Positions 27,071 to 36,543 are shown, counted from the first letter of the stretch. The stretch is DNA of 64,000 nucleotides from CAYGWX01 sp964353855 [NCBI: uncultured bacterium] (GCA_964353855.1 CAYGWX010000003.1:45029-109028), one strand, 5' to 3'. Notes: generated from the letters alone by a model not told the origin. Numbers and translations: made by a program.

Positions 27071-28521
27071 TTCTCCCGGTGGTCAGCATGAGGCTCATCG
27101 CCCCGGCAGGAATTGCATTTGCGACCGGCCTCCTCATCCTGCTTGTGGACTTGGTCCTGCCTAAGGGCCGTAAGGGTCTTCTTGCGGTTCTAGCCCTGGT
27201 GGGCCTGATCATCTCTGGCAGCGCCTCGACAGGACTTTGGGGTCGTTACGAAACGGCCTTCCGGGACATGGTCGTCGCGGATAACCTCTCCTCGGGCTTT
27301 GGCATAATCATTTGCCTGACGGCCTTTTTGGTCGTCCTGCTTTCTCGGCATTACATCCAGCGGGAGGGGATCGATTTCGGAGAGTACTACGCCCTGCTGA
27401 TGTTCTCCACCTGCGGGTTAACGCTGTTCGTTTCCGGCAAGGATTTGATCATACTGTTCCTCGGCCTGGAGGTTTTTTCCATTTCGCTATATATTCTCTG
27501 CGGATTCAACCGACATCAGCTTCGCTCGGCCGAGGCCGCTCTGAAATACTTCCTGCTTGGCTCGTTCGCTTCGGCCTTCCTTTTATACGGGATCGCTCTG
27601 ATCTACGGCACGACCGGAAGCACGAATCTGGACAAAATAGCTCAGGTGGTCATCCTGAACCGCTGGGGCAACCTGACCGTGCTCATGGTCGGGATAGGGT
27701 TCGTGCTCGTAGGTCTGGGCTTCAAAGCCGCGGCGGTTCCCTTCCATTTCTGGACCCCGGACGTCTACGAGGGCGCTCCCACCCCGGTGACCGCGTTCAT
27801 GGCCGGCGGGGTCAAGACCGCGGCTTTCGTGGCCCTGCTCAGGGTCTTCTCCGGAGCCTTCGGAAACCTTTATCCGGACTGGGTCAACATCCTCTCTTTC
27901 GTCGCCATCCTGACGATGGTGGTGGGTAACGTCATTGCTGTGGTCCAGATGAACTTGAAGCGACTTTTGGCCTATTCTTCCATCGCCCATGCCGGATACC
28001 TCCTGGTCGCGGTGGTGGCGAACAGCACCCTGGGCATTGCCAGCATTTCCTTTTACCTTCTGTCCTATGTGCTGATGACTGTCGGAGCTTTCGGCATTCT
28101 GATCCTTATCGGCCGGCCCGGGGAAGGGAACCTCAAGCTGGAAGATGTGTCCGGCCTGTCCCGCTCCCGGCCCTGGCTCGCCGCTGCGATGACCATCCTC
28201 CTCCTCTCCCTGGCCGGAATTCCGCCCACCGCCGGTTTTGTGGCTAAGTGGTACGTCTTCACCGCTGCTTTGAAGGAAGGTTTTTTATCTCTGACTCTGA
28301 TTGGTGTTCTGACCAGTGTCATCGGCGTTTTCTACTACTTGCGGGTCATCGTGTACATGTACATGCGCGAGCCTGTAAAAAACGTAGCCGATGCTCCGGC
28401 CTGGTCTTCATGGACAGCGACCCTTGCCGTGACCATCGCGGTCGCCGGCGTGCTCCTCATCGGGCTCTTTCCGGGGAGCCTTTTGGATATCACCCAAGTG
28501 CTGGCAACGGGGGTGAGATGA
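27067..28521 (+). CDS. nuoN: NADH-quinone oxidoreductase subunit N
   Basis: A 484-residue antiporter-like pump subunit. [47 protein letters not shown] and [19 protein letters not shown] match NuoN, including channel Lys residues. It ends with an ATGA overlap to a TPR lipoprotein gene. Confidence 0.96.
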   Translation: MILPVVSMRLIAPAGIAFATGLLILLVDLVLPKGRKGLLAVLALVGLIISGSASTGLWGRYETAFRDMVVADNLSSGFGIIICLTAFLVVLLSRHYIQREGIDFGEYYALLMFSTCGLTLFVSGKDLIILFLGLEVFSISLYILCGFNRHQLRSAEAALKYFLLGSFASAFLLYGIALIYGTTGSTNLDKIAQVVILNRWGNLTVLMVGIGFVLVGLGFKAAAVPFHFWTPDVYEGAPTPVTAFMAGGVKTAAFVALLRVFSGAFGNLYPDWVNILSFVAILTMVVGNVIAVVQMNLKRLLAYSSIAHAGYLLVAVVANSTLGIASISFYLLSYVLMTVGAFGILILIGRPGEGNLKLEDVSGLSRSRPWLAAAMTILLLSLAGIPPTAGFVAKWYVFTAALKEGFLSLTLIGVLTSVIGVFYYLRVIVYMYMREPVKNVADAPAWSSWTATLAVTIAVAGVLLIGLFPGSLLDITQVLATGVR

Positions 28522-29069
28522 AAAAAAGGACAACCTTTTTATGGGGACTTCTGTTTTTTACTCTTTCCTTTTGTTTCATGATGAGTTGTACCCATAAGCA
28601 GAAGGATTACAGTCAGTTGGAGGTCAAGGATATCTCCGATCAAGAGTTGGACAAGGCCACCTCATTTTATGAGAAATACGTTCTCACCCGCCCCAAGGAT
28701 TTCAAGTCTCATAACAAATTGGGCATCCTCTACCGCCGGAGCGGCAACCTGGACCGCGCCCGTGTGCAATACGAGTATGTCCTTCTGATGGACTCCACTA
28801 ACGCCGAGGCTCACAATAATTTAGGGACTTGGTACGGAATCGTGAATCAGGTGGATTCTGCCATCGGTGAATTTCGGCTGGCGGTGAAGTACAACCCGGG
28901 CTACTCCAAGGCCCACCGCAACCTCGCTGCGATGTACCAGCGTAGCGGCCAGGACAGCCTGGCCCTGACCGAGATGGAAATCTATCTCAGGATTGCCCCG
29001 GACGCCCCGGATACCGGTGAGGTGCGGAAGGCGATGGTTGCGCTGAAGGAGAAGTTGGGGAAAAAATAG
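28518..29069 (+). CDS. TPR-repeat lipoprotein
   Basis: A 183-residue protein. The start [10 protein letters not shown] lies on the nuoN stop codon, followed by a hydrophobic segment ending in MMSC, a likely lipobox. Three to four tetratricopeptide repeats follow (e.g. KLGILYRRSGNLDRARVQYE and NLGTWYGIVNQVDSAIGEF). Probably a periplasm-facing or outer-membrane scaffold; any link to complex I assembly is only suggested by position. Confidence 0.82.
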   Translation: MKKRTTFLWGLLFFTLSFCFMMSCTHKQKDYSQLEVKDISDQELDKATSFYEKYVLTRPKDFKSHNKLGILYRRSGNLDRARVQYEYVLLMDSTNAEAHNNLGTWYGIVNQVDSAIGEFRLAVKYNPGYSKAHRNLAAMYQRSGQDSLALTEMEIYLRIAPDAPDTGEVRKAMVALKEKLGKK

Positions 29070-29112
29070 GGGAGATGGATTGGGAAAAGAAGGTCGGCAG
29101 GAAGCAGTCAGT

Positions 29113-29151
29113 GAGCCCTGTGAGGAACGCAATCCCCCAGAGGGCTCTTTT
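29113..29151 (+). terminator. Likely terminator after nuo-TPR operon
   Basis: GAGCCCT (29113-29119) pairs with AGGGCTC (29141-29147), followed by TTTT. The 21-base loop is large, so efficiency is uncertain. Confidence 0.5.
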
Positions 29152-29152
29152 A

Positions 29153-29218
29153 ACGGTGTAGGCTGGGTGTAGCCACGGTGGAATCAGGGTGGAGATATGG
29201 TAGAGGGCGGTCGTACAG
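29153..29218 (+). repeat. 11-base-period tandem array (locus 3)
   Basis: Units ACGGTGTAGGC, TGGGTGTAGCC, ACGGTGGAATC, AGGGTGGAGAT, ATGGTAGAGGG have GGT at the same place in five consecutive 11-mers; a sixth unit (CGGTCGTACAG) is off by one base. It follows directly after the terminator at 29113-29151. Confidence 0.75.
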
Positions 29219-29304
29219 TCCTACTGAAATTTTCGAACAGGCCTCTTGTTCTGAGCCCGCAGACCCCGCTCCGCTGTCCCCCGCCTCCCTTCCCAACTTC
29301 TTGC

Positions 29305-29333
29305 TTGACTTTTCCTTTGTTCTGTGTTAAGAT
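29305..29333 (+). promoter_or_regulatory. Promoter for the M14 peptidase gene
   Basis: TTGACT (29305-29310), 17-base spacer, TAAGAT (29328-29333); predicted start near 29340, about 28 bases before the ATG. This favours the ATG at 29368 over upstream in-frame starts. Confidence 0.65.
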
Positions 29334-29367
29334 AACCGCATCCAGAAACCATTTAACGGAGGTTGGG

Positions 29368-31416
29368 ATGAAAAGAATATGGTTGGTTGGATTGTGTCTT
29401 TTGTTCCTTGGAGTGACCTGGGCCTGGGCAGAGGTCGAGGTTCCTAGGACCGTGGTCGAGGTTCCGGTTTCCGGTTCGGAGCAGGTGATGACCTTGGACC
29501 GGATGGGTCTTTCCCTGGACTGGGTCAAGAACGGAGTCGCCCGGGGCTTGATCATTAAGTCCGGCGTGGAAACCCTTCGAGCAGCCGGGTTTGAACCCAA
29601 GGTCATCTATTGGGACTTCCGGGAGGAGAACCCCGAGGCTTGGCTCGTTCCAGGATATTATCATTCCTACGCCGCGATGCTCGCGGCCCTGGACTCCATT
29701 CAGGACGCCCATCCCACGATCGCCCACTTGGACACCCTGGGGTTCAGCATCCTGAACCGTGCGGTCTTGGGCCTTCATATCACGCTGAATCCCACCTCGG
29801 GCAAGCGCGGAAAGCCGAAGTACAACGTCAACGGCGACCACCATGGAAATGAGCTGATCGGAGGGGAAGCCGCCCTGTCTTTCGCCAAGTATCTTGCGAA
29901 TGGTTACGGGACATCTTCTTTGGTGACCCGGTTGGTAGACGAATCGGATTTCTGGATCGTCCCGATCGTGAACCCTGACGGCAGGGAAGCTAACCAGCGG
30001 GGCAATAACCGCGGTGTGGACATTAACCGAAACTACGGGTACGAGTGGAACGCTACCGGAGGAGCCAACCCCTTCTCCGAGCCTGAGATCCAGGCAATGC
30101 GCAACCTGTTCATGAAGGGCCCCTACGTCGCCTCTATGGACTTCCACAGCGGGACGATGTACACCCTCTATGTATGGGGCTTCACGACCATGGCCGCAAT
30201 GGACAGCGCAGCGATGCGCCGAGTCGGACAGATTTACGACACTTACTTCCCGGTGGGCTACGGCCAGATCTCCCGGGACCTCTACCAGGTCTGGGGCGGG
30301 TCCACGGACTACTACTACGGCTGCGGGGGCGACATCATCTCTTTTGCTGCGGAACTGTCCAACTCCTATGCGCCTCCGGCCTCGGCCATCGACACCATCT
30401 GCGCGCGGCAAGACACGGCTTTGTCTCACATGGTGCGCGAGACCCGCAAGGGCCTCTGGGGCATGGTCCGGGATTCCGTTACCCATCGGGCACTTCCTGC
30501 CCGGTTGGTGGTCACCAACCGAGGTTGGTGCTGCTACACCGATCCCGAGTACGGCGATTACCACAAATATCTCTATCCCTCAGCCGGCACCTACCAGGTC
30601 ACCGCGTACGCTAACGGGTACGATTACAAAACCCTTCAGGTGACGGTGGGAGCTGACACCTTCGCTCAGTTGGACTTCGACCTTAAGCCCAATGGGGCCC
30701 TGAACTGGTCCGGCTTCACCTGCCCGATTATTCGCAGCACTCGCACTCCCTCGGTGCCCGCGGACCTTCCCTGGACCCAGAAGTGCTTGGGCATCCATGA
30801 CGGTCAGGGTCTGGCATTGAGCCACAGTTCCGTCACACCTTACATTGCCTTGGACATGGGCCCGACCACACCGGTCATTAACCGCACCGGCAACGATTTT
30901 ACGGTCTATCTGACCGCAGCCGCAAGCTACACGGTTCAGGCCACAAACAATATGGACGGGACCTGGGCGAACTGTGGGAGCGGAAGCGGGATGCAACAGT
31001 CTTTCGACCTCACTACGGCGGGCTTGGATTCCGCACGCTTCGTACGGATCACAGGCACGGTCTCCCTGGACGCCATCGAGGCCTTGCCCAGGCCGAGCGG
31101 GGTGGAGGAGAGCCCCAGAGTCGAAAGACAGGTTTCAGTCGCACCAAGCCTGGTGCTCCTTGGCCCCAATCCGGCGAAGGAAGGCTTGGTTATCAAAGCC
31201 ACCCTCCCGGCCGGCTGGTCCAGGTTAGGGATATATGATATCGCCGGCCGGCTGGTGAAGATGCTCAATCAGGCAACCCTTCCAGCAGGGTCGTCTCAGA
31301 TTTTCACTTGGAACGGCGTGGATGATTCCGGGCGCAAAGTTACCTCGGGGACCTATTTCGCCCGCTTGGAGACCCCTCAAGGTAATTGTCTGGCCCGCGT
31401 TGTTCTTCTGCGCTAA
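29368..31416 (+). CDS. Secreted M14 zinc carboxypeptidase with FlgD-like tail
   Basis: A 682-residue exported protease. A signal peptide (about residues 1-21, ending AWA) precedes an M14 domain: zinc ligands H and E in DHHGNE, the substrate-site R in RGVDINRNY, the third ligand His in MDFHSG, and the catalytic Glu in AAELSNSY. A beta-rich carboxypeptidase regulatory-like segment (about 350-430) and a beta-sandwich region follow, then a FlgD-like tail (LGIYDIAGRLVKML ... GTYFARLETP). It releases C-terminal residues from extracellular proteins. I start it at 29368, behind GGAGG and the promoter; the frame is open 57 codons further upstream without a signal. Confidence 0.92.
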   Translation: MKRIWLVGLCLLFLGVTWAWAEVEVPRTVVEVPVSGSEQVMTLDRMGLSLDWVKNGVARGLIIKSGVETLRAAGFEPKVIYWDFREENPEAWLVPGYYHSYAAMLAALDSIQDAHPTIAHLDTLGFSILNRAVLGLHITLNPTSGKRGKPKYNVNGDHHGNELIGGEAALSFAKYLANGYGTSSLVTRLVDESDFWIVPIVNPDGREANQRGNNRGVDINRNYGYEWNATGGANPFSEPEIQAMRNLFMKGPYVASMDFHSGTMYTLYVWGFTTMAAMDSAAMRRVGQIYDTYFPVGYGQISRDLYQVWGGSTDYYYGCGGDIISFAAELSNSYAPPASAIDTICARQDTALSHMVRETRKGLWGMVRDSVTHRALPARLVVTNRGWCCYTDPEYGDYHKYLYPSAGTYQVTAYANGYDYKTLQVTVGADTFAQLDFDLKPNGALNWSGFTCPIIRSTRTPSVPADLPWTQKCLGIHDGQGLALSHSSVTPYIALDMGPTTPVINRTGNDFTVYLTAAASYTVQATNNMDGTWANCGSGSGMQQSFDLTTAGLDSARFVRITGTVSLDAIEALPRPSGVEESPRVERQVSVAPSLVLLGPNPAKEGLVIKATLPAGWSRLGIYDIAGRLVKMLNQATLPAGSSQIFTWNGVDDSGRKVTSGTYFARLETPQGNCLARVVLLR

Positions 31417-31437
31417 CCAAGACCAAATCAATAGTAA

Positions 31438-31467
31438 CGGGGGCGCCTAAGCGCCCCCGTTTTTTTT
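31438..31467 (+). terminator. Strong rho-independent terminator
   Basis: CGGGGGCGC (31438-31446), loop CTAA, GCGCCCCCG (31451-31459), then eight T residues. It ends the peptidase transcript; on the minus strand the same hairpin follows tRNA-Leu by 17 bases but with a weaker T-run. Confidence 0.92.
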
Positions 31468-31475
31468 ATTCTCTC

Positions 31476-31562
31476 TGGTGCCGGCGGAGGGAATCGAACC
31501 CCCATGATGTTGCCACCGGAGGATTTTGAGTCCTCTGCGTCTACCAGTTTCACCACGCCGGC
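31476..31562 (-). tRNA. tRNA-Leu (CAA anticodon)
   Basis: An 87-base class II tRNA with a variable arm. Acceptor stem GCCGGCG pairs with CGCCGGC; the anticodon loop CTCAAAA has CAA (reads UUG); T-arm GGTTCGATTCC. The 3' CCA is encoded in the DNA. Confidence 0.95.
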
Positions 31563-31573
31563 ATGATGTAAAT

Positions 31574-31603
31574 AGGATAACAGAGAAACCGTCACGTTGT
31601 CAA
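31574..31603 (-). promoter_or_regulatory. Promoter for tRNA-Leu
   Basis: On the minus strand TTGACA (31603-31598), 18-base spacer, TATCCT (31579-31574), placing the start about 5 bases before the tRNA 5' end. Confidence 0.65.
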
Positions 31604-31670
31604 GCTGCCTCCAACAGGAACCTCTGACGTGAACTCCTGGTTGTTTATTAATGAAAATAGGCTGAAACCC

Positions 31671-31699
31671 TTGACTTTTAAAGCTTTTTTTGTTATAAT
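31671..31699 (+). promoter_or_regulatory. Promoter for tRNA-Ala and rpsO-pnp
   Basis: TTGACT (31671-31676), 17-base spacer, TATAAT (31694-31699). It reads into tRNA-Ala and on to rpsO-pnp. Confidence 0.8.
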
Positions 31700-31761
31700 A
31701 TAATGTTTAAACAGAAAGAGTTGTCCTGTAAGTTAAATCAATTGAATAACTTAGGCGTTTT

Positions 31762-31837
31762 GGGGCTGTAGCGCAGTTGGGAGCGCGCATGACTGGCAGT
31801 CATGAGGTCACGGGTTCGATCCCCGTCAGCTCCACCA
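31762..31837 (+). tRNA. tRNA-Ala (GGC anticodon)
   Basis: A 76-base tRNA. Acceptor GGGGCTG pairs with CAGCTCC; D-arm AGCGCAGTTGGGAGCGC; anticodon loop CTGGCAG gives GGC (reads GCC); T-arm GGGTTCGATCCCC. The CCA end is encoded. Confidence 0.96.
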
Positions 31838-31914
31838 GAAATAATTCTTCATTCCAATTATATTTGGCGGGAACCAGCCGTTTCTTCGGCGCGACATGAA
31901 AGGAGAAAAGATCT

Positions 31915-32184
31915 ATGTCTCTGATCAAGCAGGTTAAAGTGAAAGTCATTAAGAAGTACCAAGTTCACACCGGTGACACGGGTTCCCCGGAGGTGCAGAT
32001 AGCCTTGCTCACGACCCGCATCAACCAACTCACCGAGCATCTCCAGGCACACCGCAAAGACCATTCCTCCCGGCGGGGTTTACTTAAGATGGTCGGCGAG
32101 CGCCGCAAGCTTCTGGACTACCTCGCCTCCCGGCGGACCGAACGTTACAAAACCATTTTACAGAAACTAGAGTTGAGGAAGTAA
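31915..32184 (+). CDS. rpsO: 30S ribosomal protein S15
   Basis: An 89-residue S15 that binds 16S rRNA helices 20-22. [24 protein letters not shown] and the [18 protein letters not shown] motif are diagnostic. A GAAAGGAGAAAAG site precedes the ATG. The stop codon overlaps the pnp start (TAATG). Confidence 0.97.
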   Translation: MSLIKQVKVKVIKKYQVHTGDTGSPEVQIALLTTRINQLTEHLQAHRKDHSSRRGLLKMVGERRKLLDYLASRRTERYKTILQKLELRK

Positions 32185-34376
32185 TGATTGAAACCCTGAC
32201 CATTGAACTTGGGGCCCTGCCCCTGATGATCGAAACCGGGAAGATGGCCAAGCAGGCTGACGGATCGGTCATCGTGCGCTACGGGGATACTATGGTCCTG
32301 GTCACGGCTGTGGCAACGGACGAACCGCCTCCGGACCGTGACTTCTTCCCCCTGACTGTGGAATACCGCGAACAGCTCTATGCCGCCGGAAAAATCCCGG
32401 GCGGTTTCTTCAAGCGGGAGGGCCGCCCCCGGGAGAAGGAGGTCGTCTCCGCCCGGCTCATCGACCGCCCCGTTCGCCCGCTGTTTCCAAAGTCCTTCAA
32501 ATGCGAAGTCCAGATCTATGCCATGGTCCTCTCCGCGGACGGGGTGAACGACCCCGATGTCCTTGCTTTGGTCGGTGCATCCACGGCCCTCTCCCTCTCG
32601 GACATCCCCTTCCTCGGCCCGGTGGGAGGGGTTCGGGTGGGCAAGGTGGACGGTCAGCTCGTTGTGAACCCAACCTTTGCCCAGGTCGAGGCCGGGACCC
32701 TGGAACTGATCGTTGCCGGGACCAGGGACCACGTAACCATGGTGGAGGCTGGGGCCAAAGAGGTTTCCGAGGAGGAAATTGTAGAGGCCATCGCCTTCGG
32801 ACACGAACATATCAAAAGGCTTTGCGAGGCCCAGTTGGAGCTGGTCAGGCGGACCGGCAAGCCTAAGCGGGAGGTCGTGGAGTCCCCCAAGAACGAAGAG
32901 CTTCTGGCTGCTGTGTCCGAGTTGACCTTGGAGTCCACACGCCAGGCCAACCGCCTTCCTCACAAGGAGGAGCGTCAGGCTGCGATGAAGAACATCGTGG
33001 CCAAAACTCAGGAGGCGTTAAGGGAGAAGTTTCCGGAGCAGGAAAAGTTGATTAAAAATACGGTTGATGAGATCCAACGCAACAACTTGCGAAGTCGTAT
33101 ATTGTGCGATGGCATTCGTGCTGATAGTCGGGGCTTGAAAGACATTCGACCCATCACCTGCGAGATTGCCGTATTGCCACGGACCCATGGCTCTGCTCTA
33201 TTCACCCGGGGGGAGACCCAGAGCCTTTCTGCCACCACCTTGGGCACGAGGTCTGACGAGCAGAAAATCGAAGGCCTGGAAGGGGAGTCAACTAAAAGTT
33301 ACATGTTGCATTACAATTTCCCCCCCTTCTCGGTCGGGGAGGTAAAGCCGGTCCGCGGACCGGGCCGTCGGGAAATCGGCCATGGCGCCCTTGCTGAGCG
33401 TGCGATCTCCCCGGTCATCCCCGTGGACTCCATCTTTCCCTACACCGTTCGCGTAGTCTCCGATATCCTGGAGTCCAATGGCTCCTCGTCCATGGCCACG
33501 GTCTGCGGTGCGACCCTGTCCCTGATGGATGCCGGGGTTCCAATCAAAACCCCTGTGGCCGGCATTGCCATGGGCCTCGTCATCGAAGGGGGAAAACATG
33601 CGATTTTATCCGACATTCTCGGGGTGGAAGACCATCTCGGCGACATGGACTTTAAAGTGGCCGGTTCCCGCCAGGGAATCACGGCCTTGCAGCTGGACAT
33701 CAAGGTCTCCGGCCTCACCGTGGACCTTCTGCGCGAAGCCCTGAATCAAGCTCGCGAAGGCCGGATATTCATCCTGGATGTCATGGAGAAGACGATCTCC
33801 CAGCCCCGCAGCGAGCTCTCCCCGTACGCACCGCGCATCATCCAGATCACGATTCCCAAGGACAAGATCGGCGCGGTGATTGGCCCTGGAGGCAAGATGA
33901 TCCGTAAGATTACCGAGGAGACCGGCGCCAAGATCGACATCGAGGACGACGGTACCGTGGTCATCGCCTCGGTTGGGGGCGAGGGCGGTGAGAAGGCCCG
34001 CGATTTCATCCTCCATTTAGTCGAAGAGCCCGAGGTCGGGAAGGTCTACAAAGGGATCGTGAAGCGTCTGATGAACTTCGGGTGTTTCGTGGAGTTCCTG
34101 CCCGGCCAGGAGGGCCTGGTCCACGTCTCGCAATTGGATGTGAAGCATGTTGGTAAGGTTGAGGACGTGGTCAAGGAAGGCGACGAGATTATGGTCAAGC
34201 TGGTCGAGATCGACGACATGGGCCGCAACAACCTCTCCCGCAAAGCCGTCCTGGACGGCTCGGACGGCAAGGTTACAGCCCGTCCGCCCCGACGCGAGGG
34301 GGGCGGCAGGGGAGAGGGTCGTCGCGAGGGTGGCAATCGCGATCGCCGTCCTGAAAGCCACGGGCCCAGGCGCTGA
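32184..34376 (+). CDS. pnp: Polynucleotide phosphorylase
   Basis: A 730-residue 3'-5' exoribonuclease of the degradosome type. Two RNase PH domains (about 1-220 and 315-540; [27 protein letters not shown] and [23 protein letters not shown]), a KH domain ([22 protein letters not shown]) and an S1 domain ([23 protein letters not shown]) follow in order, with a short Arg/Gly-rich tail. Forms a trimer that degrades mRNA with phosphate. Coupled to rpsO as in most bacteria. Confidence 0.97.
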   Translation: MIETLTIELGALPLMIETGKMAKQADGSVIVRYGDTMVLVTAVATDEPPPDRDFFPLTVEYREQLYAAGKIPGGFFKREGRPREKEVVSARLIDRPVRPLFPKSFKCEVQIYAMVLSADGVNDPDVLALVGASTALSLSDIPFLGPVGGVRVGKVDGQLVVNPTFAQVEAGTLELIVAGTRDHVTMVEAGAKEVSEEEIVEAIAFGHEHIKRLCEAQLELVRRTGKPKREVVESPKNEELLAAVSELTLESTRQANRLPHKEERQAAMKNIVAKTQEALREKFPEQEKLIKNTVDEIQRNNLRSRILCDGIRADSRGLKDIRPITCEIAVLPRTHGSALFTRGETQSLSATTLGTRSDEQKIEGLEGESTKSYMLHYNFPPFSVGEVKPVRGPGRREIGHGALAERAISPVIPVDSIFPYTVRVVSDILESNGSSSMATVCGATLSLMDAGVPIKTPVAGIAMGLVIEGGKHAILSDILGVEDHLGDMDFKVAGSRQGITALQLDIKVSGLTVDLLREALNQAREGRIFILDVMEKTISQPRSELSPYAPRIIQITIPKDKIGAVIGPGGKMIRKITEETGAKIDIEDDGTVVIASVGGEGGEKARDFILHLVEEPEVGKVYKGIVKRLMNFGCFVEFLPGQEGLVHVSQLDVKHVGKVEDVVKEGDEIMVKLVEIDDMGRNNLSRKAVLDGSDGKVTARPPRREGGGRGEGRREGGNRDRRPESHGPRR

Positions 34377-34408
34377 CGACACCTCTTAACATCTCAAACT
34401 GCCCAATT

Positions 34409-34441
34409 AAGGCGCGCATTTCAATGCGTGCCTTTTCTTTT
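34409..34441 (+). terminator. Terminator after pnp
   Basis: AAGGCGCGCATT (34409-34420) pairs with AATGCGTGCCTT (34423-34434) with one G-T pair, followed by a T-rich TTCTTTT. Confidence 0.85.
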
Positions 34442-34565
34442 GCAATCCCCCTTGTGTTAATTCTCTTCTTTTCATTCGTTAGCGTTGAAAGTATTTTCCC
34501 TCTCCGAATCCTGAGTAGTTGTACAACACTAATAATACGAACAACTTCCAAGTCAGCCCCTGTAG

Positions 34566-34675
34566 ACCGAGGGAATACCGCGAGAACACCGAAGGAACAC
34601 CGAGAGAATACCGTAGAAAGACCGAGAAAACACCTTCGGAATACTGTGGAAAAAGGGCGGGAATAGGGCCAGAGA
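34566..34675 (-). repeat. 11-base-period tandem array (locus 4), ten units
   Basis: Eight clear + strand units start every 11 bases from 34566: ACCGAGGGAAT, ACCGCGAGAAC, ACCGAAGGAAC, ACCGAGAGAAT, ACCGTAGAAAG, ACCGAGAAAAC, ACCTTCGGAAT, ACTGTGGAAAA; two decayed units follow. On the minus strand each begins with or contains CGGT, again a GGT every 11 bases. This is the longest of the five arrays. Confidence 0.92.
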
Positions 34676-34742
34676 GCCGAGGGAAGCCTTCCTGTTCCAA
34701 GGGGTTACATATCCAAAAGGAGGCTTCGGACTAAAATATCAC

Positions 34743-34771
34743 TTGATAAATCTTTATGTTTCAGGTATAAT
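34743..34771 (+). promoter_or_regulatory. Promoter for asd operon
   Basis: TTGATA (34743-34748), 17-base spacer, TATAAT (34766-34771); a start near 34778 leaves a short leader holding AGGAGGAGG before the asd ATG at 34793. Confidence 0.75.
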
Positions 34772-34792
34772 GCAAATGAAAGGAGGAGGTTG

Positions 34793-35830
34793 ATGGCAGG
34801 CTATACCGTGGCTGTGGTGGGTGCTTCCGGCCTGGTCGGGAGCTTGATGGTTCGGGTCTTGGAGGAGCGCTGCTTTCCGGTGAAGCGGCTCGTTCCCCTG
34901 TCGACGATCCGCTCTGCCGGAAGGATGATTCGCTTCCAGGACCTAGAGATAGAGGTTCAGGAGATCAAAAAAGAGGCCTTTGAAGGAGTAGACCTCGCCC
35001 TGTTCGCCGGGACCGAGGGCGAGAAGGGTGCTGCAGTGACGTATGCCAAGGAAGCCATCAAGAAAGGCTGTTTGGTAATAGATAACGGCAACGATTTCCG
35101 GATGGACCCTGAGGTCCCCCTCGTTGTTCCCGAGGTGAATCCCGAGGACATCCAGAAGCATAAAGGTCTTATTGCAAACCCCAACTGCTCCACCATCCAG
35201 ATGGTCGTGGCCCTGAAGCCACTGTACGACTTTTCCCGCATCCGGCGCGTCATCGTGTCCACCTACCAGTCCGTGTCCGGTGCCGGGGGAGCCGCGTTGC
35301 GCGAGCTCCAAATGCAGGGCGAGTCGCATTACGCAGGAAGACCCATCCCACCGCCCACAGCCTTCGACGAACCCATCCTCCTGAATGTAATCCCTGTAAT
35401 CGGCTCCTTCCGCGAGGACGGGTTCACCACGGAGGAGTGGAAGATGGTCTCCGAGACCCGGAAGATCCTGCACGACCAGGACATCGCGGTCAGCGCCACC
35501 ACGGTCCGCGTCCCGGTGGTCGTCGGCCACAGCGAGGCCGTGTATATCGAGACGGAACGCAAAATCGCCGCCCGGGAGGCCCGGGCCGCATTGGAGCGGG
35601 CTCCGGGAGTCCTTGTCGTGGACGGAAAGGAAGACGTCAAGATGACCTATCCCATGCCCAAGGATTGTGCCGGCAGAGACGAGGTCTTCGTCGGCCGCAT
35701 CCGCGAGGACCCTTTCGTTGCCAACGGCTTGCACCTCTGGGTCGTGTCTGACAATCTCAGAAAGGGCGCAGCCACCAATGCCATCCAGATTGCGGAACGT
35801 GCTTTCCGGGTCGTCCCGAGGAAAGGATAA
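34793..35830 (+). CDS. asd: Aspartate-semialdehyde dehydrogenase
   Basis: A 345-residue NADP-dependent enzyme that reduces aspartyl phosphate, feeding lysine, diaminopimelate, threonine and methionine synthesis. N-terminal VAVVGASGLVGSLMV nucleotide loop, active-site Cys132 in NPNCSTIQ, QSVSGAG and the VPVVVGHSEAV segment near the C terminus are present. I chose ATG 34793 over an in-frame TTG just upstream because of the Shine-Dalgarno distance. First gene of a tight six-gene run. Confidence 0.95.
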   Translation: MAGYTVAVVGASGLVGSLMVRVLEERCFPVKRLVPLSTIRSAGRMIRFQDLEIEVQEIKKEAFEGVDLALFAGTEGEKGAAVTYAKEAIKKGCLVIDNGNDFRMDPEVPLVVPEVNPEDIQKHKGLIANPNCSTIQMVVALKPLYDFSRIRRVIVSTYQSVSGAGGAALRELQMQGESHYAGRPIPPPTAFDEPILLNVIPVIGSFREDGFTTEEWKMVSETRKILHDQDIAVSATTVRVPVVVGHSEAVYIETERKIAAREARAALERAPGVLVVDGKEDVKMTYPMPKDCAGRDEVFVGRIREDPFVANGLHLWVVSDNLRKGAATNAIQIAERAFRVVPRKG

Positions 35831-35842
35831 GGAGAGGAGAAG

Positions 35843-36535
35843 ATGACCATTGGAACCAAAATGATCGCCGTGTTCGCGAGCCCTAAGAAGGCATTTGAAG
35901 CTATCGCCGAGAAGCCCGACTGGCTGGCGCCGATGATCGCCATGGTCGTTATTGGGATCTTGTTCGCGCTCACCGTGGTGCCCAAGGTCGTCATGCCAGC
36001 CCAGATCGAACAGGTCACCGAACAGATGCGGGATCGCGGAGCGACCGATGAGCAAATCGAGCAGACTGTGAAGATCATGATAGGACCTATATCGACCATT
36101 TTCGGCATCGTCGGCGCACTCCTCGGAACGCCTGTCACCATTTTGGTCATTTCCGGAATTCTATTTGGGGTCTGCTCCCTCTTCGGTGGAAAAGCTAAAT
36201 TTCTTCAGGTCTTCTCGGCCTACACCTATGCTGGGCTGATCGCTTCCCTAGGGGGCATCGTGAAAGGAATCCTGATGTGGACCCAGCAATCCATCCATGT
36301 CGGAACGAGCCTGGCCCTGCTCCTCTCAGAGGATCTGTCTAAAACCTTCCTCTACCGCCTCCTGGGTCACTTCGATCTCTTCACCCTCTGGCAATTGGGG
36401 GCGTTGATCATAGGCCTTGCGGTCATCTATCGTTGGAAGGCCACCAAGGCTGCTGAGATCGTCCTGTCGCTCTGGGCCCTCTGGGTTCTCCTTGCGAGCT
36501 CCCTGGGCGGGTTGATGCACTTCGGCGCTGCCTAA
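35843..36535 (+). CDS. Yip1-domain membrane protein
   Basis: A 230-residue protein with five predicted transmembrane helices and the opening F-A-S-P-K-K-A-F-E-A-I-A-E-K-P-D-W of bacterial Yip1/DUF1282-family proteins. A soluble loop (about 55-85) is acidic and may be helical. Function unknown; family members are integral inner-membrane proteins. Twelve bases after asd with a GGAGAGGAG site. Confidence 0.75.
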   Translation: MTIGTKMIAVFASPKKAFEAIAEKPDWLAPMIAMVVIGILFALTVVPKVVMPAQIEQVTEQMRDRGATDEQIEQTVKIMIGPISTIFGIVGALLGTPVTILVISGILFGVCSLFGGKAKFLQVFSAYTYAGLIASLGGIVKGILMWTQQSIHVGTSLALLLSEDLSKTFLYRLLGHFDLFTLWQLGALIIGLAVIYRWKATKAAEIVLSLWALWVLLASSLGGLMHFGAA

Positions 36536-36543
36536 AGGTTAAA

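Larger units (their letters stand above)
34377..34792. other. 416-base intergenic region pnp-asd
   Basis: Contains the pnp terminator (34409-34441), an 11-base-period array (34566-34675) and the asd promoter (34743-34771). Open frames across the array encode only repeat-derived peptides and I reject them as genes. Confidence 0.75.

Noticed and set aside
29197-29367. Upstream in-frame start for the M14 peptidase
   Set aside because: It precedes the promoter and would hide the signal peptide; the ATG at 29368 has GGAGG and a clean signal sequence.
29353-30564. Long minus-strand open frame (403 codons) opposite the M14 peptidase gene
   Set aside because: It lies antisense to a gene with clear catalytic motifs, has no ribosome site and reads as composition-driven sequence without domains.
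34566-34675. CRISPR array
   Set aside because: Units are 11 bases with no unique spacers and no cas genes are present.
34424-34734. Open frames with Arg-Glu-Asn-Thr-like repeats between pnp and asd
   Set aside because: They are translations of the 11-base array, lie between a terminator and a promoter, and have no ribosome site.
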